Shown here piece after piece: positions 14,119 to 18,207 of a stretch of 18,207 nt of DNA. How positions within the stretch are numbered: the stretch's first letter is position 1; every line of letters starts with the position of its first letter. The notes below the pieces were generated by a model. That model was not told the DNA's origin. It saw only the letters and a program-made list of their open reading frames with translations, and ran no database searches. This DNA is from Candidatus Omnitrophota bacterium. GTDB lineage: Bacteria > Omnitrophota > Gorgyraeia > Gorgyraeales > Gorgyraeaceae. A program made the position numbers and the translations under genes. The stretch is taken from contig JAPLMC010000113.1 in NCBI GenBank assembly GCA_026387215.1, positions 707 through 18,913 of the forward strand, written 5' to 3'.

Positions 14119-14664
14119 ATGAGAATAATAGCAGGTGACTATAAGGGCAGAATAATAGAAATGCCTAGTGTAATAAGGCCTACGTCTGATAAAGTAAGAA
14201 AGTCTTTATTTGAGATACTAAAGAACAGGATTGAAGGGGCAGTTTTTTTAGATCTTTATTGCGGGAGCGGGGCAATAGGCATAGAGGCATTGTCGCGTGG
14301 CGCAAAAAAAGCTGTATTTATTGATAATAGTCATAATTGCGTTTCTGTTTTAAAAAGAAATCTGGATAAGATAGGAATTTCGCAAAGCTTATATGATATA
14401 TATATTAAAGATTGTATAGATGGGATAGGTGTACTTCAAAAGCCAGGTTGTTCTTTTGATATTGTATTTTTTGACCCGCCTTACTATACAGACCTAGCTA
14501 AAAATACCTTGATAGGCTTATCCAGTTGTGATATACTAACGCCCAATGCTTTGATTATAGCAGAGGTGTTTAAGAAAGAAGGCCTTCCTGAAGAATTGGG
14601 CGATTTCAGAAAAATACGGTCTTCTAAATACGGCGATACGCTATTGGAGTTTTTCAGAAAATGA
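14119..14664 (+). CDS. rsmD: 16S rRNA (guanine(966)-N2)-methyltransferase
   Basis: RsmD methylates G966 (E. coli numbering) of 16S rRNA near the P site, using S-adenosylmethionine. The 181 residues match the family in length and motifs: RIIAGDYKGR, RPTSDKVRKSLFEIL (about 21-35), the SAM-binding LDLYCGSGAIGIEALSRGAKK (about 44-64), and the catalytic FFDPPYYTD (about 115-123). It starts one base after the recG stop and overlaps coaD by ATGA. The rsmD-coaD pairing is common in bacteria and supports both calls. Confidence 0.96.
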   Translation: MRIIAGDYKGRIIEMPSVIRPTSDKVRKSLFEILKNRIEGAVFLDLYCGSGAIGIEALSRGAKKAVFIDNSHNCVSVLKRNLDKIGISQSLYDIYIKDCIDGIGVLQKPGCSFDIVFFDPPYYTDLAKNTLIGLSSCDILTPNALIIAEVFKKEGLPEELGDFRKIRSSKYGDTLLEFFRK

Positions 14665-15143
14665 AGAATATAGCCATATACCCAGGTAGTTTTGACCCTG
14701 TTACATATGGACACTTGGATATTATAAAAAGGGCAGTCAAGGTATTTGATAAGGTTATTGTAGCAGTGGCCCACAATAGTGAAAAAGATCCTGTTTTTAG
14801 TGTTTTAGAAAGAGTTGAGCTTTTAAAAAAAGCCACAATAGGCATCAGAGGCGTTGAGATAGATGATTTTCATGGCCTTGTTGTTGATTATGTAAAAAGA
14901 AAAAAACTAAGGGTTGTTATTAGGGGGCTAAGGATGATTTCAGACTTCGAATATGAATTTCAGATGGCGCTTACTAACAGGAAACTTTCCAAAGAAGTCG
15001 AGACTATATTTATGATGCCGTCAGAGTCATATTCTTATCTTTCGTCAAAATTGATTAAAGAAGCAGCTAGTCTTGGAGCGAATTTAAAAGGCTTTGTGCC
15101 TGTATTTGTTGAGAAAGCAATTAAATCAAAGCTAACAAGTTGA
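14661..15143 (+). CDS. coaD: Pantetheine-phosphate adenylyltransferase
   Basis: CoaD (PPAT) transfers AMP from ATP to 4'-phosphopantetheine, the penultimate step of coenzyme A synthesis. The nucleotidyltransferase signature is present as YPGSFDPVTYGHLDII with H18, as are VAHNSEKDPVF, RGLRMISDFEYEFQMALTNR and ESYSYLSSKLIKEAA. Length (160) is normal. The start is coupled to rsmD by ATGA. Its stop codon TGA (15141-15143) is part of the TTGACA of a palindromic repeat, so the last residues may have been reset by insertion of that element. CoA supply fits with the following pta and ackA. Confidence 0.97.
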   Translation: MKNIAIYPGSFDPVTYGHLDIIKRAVKVFDKVIVAVAHNSEKDPVFSVLERVELLKKATIGIRGVEIDDFHGLVVDYVKRKKLRVVIRGLRMISDFEYEFQMALTNRKLSKEVETIFMMPSESYSYLSSKLIKEAASLGANLKGFVPVFVEKAIKSKLTS

Positions 15144-15175
15144 CAAAACTGACATTGTCACTTTGTCAAGTTTTT
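15140..15175. repeat. TTGACA/TGTCAA palindromic element, copy 3
   Basis: Arms TTGACAAA (15140-15147) and TTTGTCAA (15162-15169) flank an inner inverted repeat TGACA, T, TGTCA. A run of T follows, so it could be a weak terminator for coaD. It differs from copy 1 at only three of 36 positions. It provides the coaD stop codon and sits 24 bases before the pta start. Confidence 0.85.
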
Positions 15176-15199
15176 AAGCTTTTTAAGCAGGGGTGATGT

Positions 15200-16213
15200 G
15201 TGGAATTTTTAGAAAAGATATATGAACGCGGCCGGAAAATAAAAAAAAGGATTTTATTATCAGAACCGCATGATGAAAGAGTTCTCAGGGCCATAGAAGG
15301 TATTTTGAAATCTGGTATTGCCGTGCCTGTACTGATAGGCGATCCTTTGGTGGCAAATGAAGTTGCGAAAAAAGAAGGGATAGATTTAAAAGGCCTGGAG
15401 ATAATAGATAATAGAAAATCGAAAGATTTAGATAGATATATAGCGCTTTATTGCGAAAAACGTAAGCACAAAAAAGTCAGCTCTGAAGACGCAGTAAAAA
15501 TAATCACTAGGAGCCCTGTTTTTTACGCTAGCCTTATGGTTAGCTCTGGAGATGCTGATGGTTTTGTGGCAGGCGCTTCTACAACTACTCGTGATGTTGC
15601 AAAGGCGGCTATTTATTGTATAGGTCCTGCAGAGAATATAAAAACAGTTTCAAGCTCAACGCTTTTAATACTGGATGATAAGAGTCTTGGGTCTAATGGC
15701 GTATTTATATACGCTGATGCAGGAATTGTGCCTGATCCGACTGCGGAAGAGCTGGCAGACATTGCGATATCAAGCGCAAGGATGGCAAAAATGCTATTGG
15801 ACGACCAGCCGAAGATTGCAATGTTGAGTTATTCAACCAAAGGTAGCGGTGGTTTTGGTAAAAGCATAGAAAAAGTTCAAGAAGCAACAAGGCTTGTAAT
15901 GCAGAGAGAGCCTAATTTGCTTATAGATGGAGAAATACAGGTTGATTGCGCGGTAGTTCCTGAAATAGCTAAGAGAAAAGATGCCGATTCTAAAATCAAT
16001 GGCAGGGCGAATATTTTTATATTTCCAAATTTGGATGCTGGAAATATTGCGTATAAATTGACGCAGCGTCTTGCAAGGGCGCGTGCTATTGGACCGCTTC
16101 TTCAGGGTCTTCAAAAACCAGCCAGCGATTTGTCGCGCGGTTGTGATTTTCAGGATATTATAGACGCAGTTGCGATAACAGCTGTCAGAGCGCAAGGCGG
16201 TTTGTTGATTTAA
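15200..16213 (+). CDS. pta: Phosphate acetyltransferase
   Basis: Pta converts acetyl-CoA and phosphate into acetyl phosphate and CoA. With the downstream acetate kinase it yields ATP from fermentation. The 337 residues are a single PTA/PTB catalytic domain without the N-terminal regulatory part found in enterobacteria. Motifs include RILLSEPHDERVLRA, DADGFVAGASTTTRDV, ADAGIVPDPTAEELADIA, MLSYSTKGSGG, DGEIQVDCAVVPEIA, NIFIFPNLDAGNIAYKLTQR and IGPLLQGLQKPASDLSRGC. The start is GTG, supported by AGGGG just upstream; the nearby ATG at 15196 is out of frame. GASTTT replaces the more usual GAVHTT, a small variation near the active site. Confidence 0.95.
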   Translation: MEFLEKIYERGRKIKKRILLSEPHDERVLRAIEGILKSGIAVPVLIGDPLVANEVAKKEGIDLKGLEIIDNRKSKDLDRYIALYCEKRKHKKVSSEDAVKIITRSPVFYASLMVSSGDADGFVAGASTTTRDVAKAAIYCIGPAENIKTVSSSTLLILDDKSLGSNGVFIYADAGIVPDPTAEELADIAISSARMAKMLLDDQPKIAMLSYSTKGSGGFGKSIEKVQEATRLVMQREPNLLIDGEIQVDCAVVPEIAKRKDADSKINGRANIFIFPNLDAGNIAYKLTQRLARARAIGPLLQGLQKPASDLSRGCDFQDIIDAVAITAVRAQGGLLI

Positions 16214-16337
16214 AGGCAAAAGCCGAAAATAGGCAGACTTTAGTCTGCCTGTATATGAAGGCCTTTGCAACAAAATTGTAGGGCACGCTTTAGTGTGCCA
16301 AAAACATTACAAGTTAAAATTTAAGGTTTAAAGATAA
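16214..16337. repeat. Spacer with two CTTTAG-centred hairpins
   Basis: AGGCAGACT-TT-AGTCTGCCT (16231-16250) is a perfect 9-bp hairpin. GGCACGCT-TT-AGTGTGCC (16282-16299) is an 8-bp hairpin with one G-U pair. They share the pattern GGCA..CTTTAGT.TGCC and so look like two members of one family. The remainder, including GTTAAAATTTAAGGTTTAAAG-like DNA before ackA, is A/T-rich with no clear promoter. Confidence 0.75.
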
Positions 16338-17381
16338 ATGATAATTCTTGTCCTGAATAGCGGAAGTTCTTCAATAAAATACAAGCTCTTTGATATAAAA
16401 GAAGGCTCTGAAAAGTTTTTAGATAAAGGGCTCGTAGAGAGGATAGGGGAAAAGATCCCTAGTCACAAAGAGGCGATTCATTTTATATTAGATAAAGTAG
16501 GATCTCAGATAGATGCTGTTGGCCACAGGGTTGTGCACGGCGGAGACAGATTCAGCAAATCTGTTTTAATAGATAATAATGTCATAAAAGCAATAGAGGA
16601 TTTTATTGAGTTGGCGCCTTTACATAACCCGCCTAGCCTGTTAACAATAAATGAATCAAGGAAATTGCTCTCACGCGTTCCACACGTAGCTGTGTTTGAC
16701 ACAGCTTTTTATCATGATATGCCGGAATGCGCTTATTTTTACGCGATACCGTACAAATTTTATGAAAAATATAAAATTCGTAAATATGGTTTTCATGGAA
16801 CAAGTCATAGATATGTTTCTAATCATGCAGCCTGTGTTCTAAAAAAGCCTTTGAATGAACTTAAGCTTATAACATGCCATCTTGGAAATGGGTGTAGCAT
16901 AACTGCTATAAAAAATGGCAAAGCAATTGATACAAGTATGGGATTTACTCCTTTGGAAGGCCTTGTGATGGGCACGCGTTCAGGCGACATGGATCCAGCT
17001 ATTATACCTTATCTGATGGAGAAGGAGAATATAGATGTGAACCAAGTTATAGAAATCCTTAATAAAAAAAGCGGGCTTCTGGGGGTTTCTGAATTAACTA
17101 ATGATATGCGCGAACTGATAAAGGAAAGGGGCAATAATAAAAAAGTAAAATTAGCCCTGGATATCTTTATTTACAGGATAAAAAAATACATAGGTTCTTA
17201 TATGGCTATAATGTCAGGCTGCGATGCAGTGATTTTTACAGGGGGCATAGGAGAGAATAATCCTGGCATTGTTGAGGAAATCTGTAAAGGCGTTATCTTA
17301 AAAGATACAAGCATATTGATGATTCCTACGGACGAAGAATTAATGATTGCGCGCGATACTTATTGCATCTCAAAAACTTGA
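16338..17381 (+). CDS. ackA: Acetate kinase (short form)
   Basis: AckA transfers the phosphate of acetyl phosphate to ADP, giving acetate and ATP. Family signatures are present: VLNSGSSSIKYKLF at the start, GHRVVHGGDRF, VAVFDTAFYHDMPE, KYGFHGTSHRYV, CHLGNGCSITA, MGFTPLEGLVMGTRSGDMDP, FTGGIGENNP and PTDEELMIARDT. At 347 residues it is about 50 shorter than usual (near 400). The missing pieces lie after LVERIGEK, before IDAVGHRVV, and between EEICKGV and ILMIPTDEEL. All are outside the catalytic residues, so activity is plausible. It directly follows pta. Only a weak AAGG precedes the ATG, in a repeat-rich spacer. Confidence 0.95.
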   Translation: MIILVLNSGSSSIKYKLFDIKEGSEKFLDKGLVERIGEKIPSHKEAIHFILDKVGSQIDAVGHRVVHGGDRFSKSVLIDNNVIKAIEDFIELAPLHNPPSLLTINESRKLLSRVPHVAVFDTAFYHDMPECAYFYAIPYKFYEKYKIRKYGFHGTSHRYVSNHAACVLKKPLNELKLITCHLGNGCSITAIKNGKAIDTSMGFTPLEGLVMGTRSGDMDPAIIPYLMEKENIDVNQVIEILNKKSGLLGVSELTNDMRELIKERGNNKKVKLALDIFIYRIKKYIGSYMAIMSGCDAVIFTGGIGENNPGIVEEICKGVILKDTSILMIPTDEELMIARDTYCISKT

Positions 17382-17466
17382 TCCTCTAACCCCGATAAAT
17401 AGGGGTTCGGGATTCGCTTAAACGAATCCGGCAATAAAAAATGCCGCAGCTGTAAAGTTGTGAAGC
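17382..17466. repeat. Cluster of three small hairpins after ackA
   Basis: In order: AACCCC...GGGGTT (17388-17407), GGATTCG-CTTAAA-CGAATCC (17410-17429), and CGGCA...TGCCG (17429-17446), packed almost end to end. A TTGACA-type element follows. None carries a proper T-run, so a terminator role is not assured. No promoter stands out. Confidence 0.65.
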
Positions 17467-17502
17467 TTCACAAAACTGACATTGTCAGAGTGTCAAGTTG
17501 TT
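17467..17502. repeat. TTGACA/TGTCAA palindromic element, copy 4
   Basis: It begins TTCACAAAACTGACATTGTC and ends GTGTCAAGTTGTT, matching copy 3 at 31 of 36 positions. The inner palindrome CTGACA, T, TGTCAG is perfect, while the outer arms have decayed. It ends directly before the GGAG ribosome binding site of the DUF177 gene. Confidence 0.8.
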
Positions 17503-17510
17503 GGAGAAAT

Positions 17511-17948
17511 ATGAAGATATATGTTGATAAAATATCAGAGGATGGGATAGAACTAACGGATGAGATTAAACCGGAAGTGCTATTAGTAGATTCAGAAGGC
17601 ATAAGTTTTATTAAGCCCATAAATATAAAGGCAAATGTTTTAAAAAGTGGCAGCGAGATGTTTGCAGATATTTCGCTTGAAGCGCCAGTAGAATATACAT
17701 GTGGGAAATGTCTTAGCAAATTTGAAGGTATTTTTAAAAAAAAATTTAACATGACGCAAGAAGTCAAGTCTGCGGAAATAGTGGATTTGGATGATGAGAT
17801 AAGGCAGGAAATAGTACTAGACTATCCTATGAAAATTGTTTGTAAGGCTGAATGTAAAGGACTTTGCCCTAATTGCGGACAGAATCTAAATACAGGAGAA
17901 TGCGATTGTGAACATAATGGGCCGATTGAGAATCGGCCTCTACATTGA
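17511..17948 (+). CDS. DUF177 (YceD-like) metal-binding protein
   Basis: A 145-residue DUF177/YceD family protein. In other bacteria the family is encoded directly before rpmF and is connected with 23S rRNA accumulation. The N-terminal half is a beta-rich domain. The cysteines C64/C67 (CGKC) and C111, C115, C119, C122, C131, C133 (in CKAECKGLCPNCGQNLNTGECDC order) probably bind zinc. I chose the ATG at 17511, which has GGAG just before it. A GTG at 17460 is in frame but would translate the repeat. The last residues, GPIENRPLH, are encoded by a palindrome (17920-17938) and appear to be a replaced tail. rpmF follows. Confidence 0.88.
   Translation: MKIYVDKISEDGIELTDEIKPEVLLVDSEGISFIKPINIKANVLKSGSEMFADISLEAPVEYTCGKCLSKFEGIFKKKFNMTQEVKSAEIVDLDDEIRQEIVLDYPMKIVCKAECKGLCPNCGQNLNTGECDCEHNGPIENRPLH
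17920..17938. repeat. Palindrome forming the DUF177 C-terminal codons
   Basis: GGCCGATT, loop GAG, AATCGGCC is perfect over 8 bp. It follows the last conserved CxC pair of the protein and encodes PIENRP, with the stop codon soon after. It lies inside the coding region, like the queA elements. Confidence 0.8.
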
Positions 17949-18083
17949 AGCATAGGTTCCTCGTTCGCCAAAGTTCTGTGGCGGACTCGGGATAAATTTT
18001 TGCTTCGTCCCGCCTTTTTAGGCGGGTATACCAAGAAGAATCGCTAAAAGGGCGGGCTTCGCAAAAATTGAGAGGAGTTTAAA
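17949..18083. repeat. Composite inverted repeat before rpmF
   Basis: It contains AGGTTCCTCG (17954-17963), CGCCA...TGGCG (17966-17983), and a hairpin CCCGCC-TTTTTA-GGCGGG (18009-18026). A wider inverted repeat pairs ATTTTTGC...CCCGCC (about 17996-18014) with GGCGGG...GCAAAAAT (about 18051-18068). The right end GCTTCGCAAAAATTG adjoins GAGAGGAG, the likely rpmF Shine-Dalgarno. CCCGCC can pair with either of two GGCGGG copies. The ends match the yebC leader element, which here seems split by about 47 nt. Confidence 0.7.
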
Positions 18084-18207
18084 ATGGCTTTACCAAAACG
18101 AAGACATTCCAGTTCAAGACAAGGCAAAAGAAGAGGATCTCAAAAAATTCACGTACAAAGTATTGCTGTGTGTCCTAACTGCAAATCACCTAAGCTGCCG
18201 CATCGCA
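18084..18207 (+). CDS. rpmF: Large ribosomal subunit protein bL32, 3'-truncated
   Basis: The first 41 codons of bL32, a 50S subunit protein, cut by the right edge. MALPKRRHSSSRQGKRRGSQ is the family N-terminus with the normal P-K-R and S-R-x-G-K-R-R pattern. CPNCKSPKLPHR carries the first two cysteines of the zinc ribbon; the second pair would lie beyond the window. The Shine-Dalgarno GAGGAG lies about seven bases before the ATG, right after a repeat. The DUF177-rpmF order is conserved in many phyla, usually followed by plsX and fabH. Confidence 0.95.
   Translation, partial: MALPKRRHSSSRQGKRRGSQKIHVQSIAVCPNCKSPKLPHR

Overview
The window is an A/T-rich stretch of an ordinary bacterial chromosome carrying housekeeping genes, almost all on the + strand. 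The gene set suggests an uncultured anaerobe with a Gram-negative-type layout: queuosine synthesis with QueH rather than QueG, a fused SecDF, a PflX-like radical SAM protein, Pta-AckA fermentation, and the DUF177-rpmF pair. From gene order and protein style my best guess is a member of the Omnitrophota (OP3) or a relative. That is an impression and was not checked against any database.

Layout. 1-2495: the 3' part of an EF-G-type translocase gene and yebC. 2551-5603: a queuosine block with queH, a DUF2905 membrane protein, queA and tgt. 5617-8086: yajC and a fused secDF. 8221-10810: a cation diffusion facilitator and recJ, which is frameshifted at its DHH motif. 10782-11009 (- strand): rpmB, overlapping the end of recJ tail to tail. 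11160-14117: a PflX-like radical SAM gene and recG, which has lost about 32 nt in front of its TATPIP motif. 14119-15143: rsmD and coaD. 15200-17381: pta and a short ackA. 17511-18207: DUF177 and the start of rpmF.

Functional links. QueA builds epoxyqueuosine on tRNA carrying the preQ1 base inserted by Tgt, and QueH reduces it to queuosine. YajC and SecDF assist Sec export. Pta and AckA turn acetyl-CoA into acetate and ATP. Several neighbours overlap by ATGA (DUF2905/queA, CDF/recJ, radical SAM/recG, rsmD/coaD), which indicates translational coupling.

The most unusual property is the load of small palindromic repeats. Each of the nine intergenic gaps longer than about 40 nt holds at least one inverted repeat. 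Several families recur: a TTGACA/TGTCAA element (4 copies), a GCTTCGCAAA-core hairpin next to Shine-Dalgarno sites (3 copies) and CTTTAG-centred hairpins (2 copies). Similar palindromes lie in frame inside queA (twice) and form the C-terminal tail of the DUF177 gene, and tgt contains four tandem heptamers. Gene remodelling by small palindromic repeats, together with two broken repair genes, is the main thing worth following up. I saw no tRNA, rRNA, CRISPR array, transposase or prophage gene.
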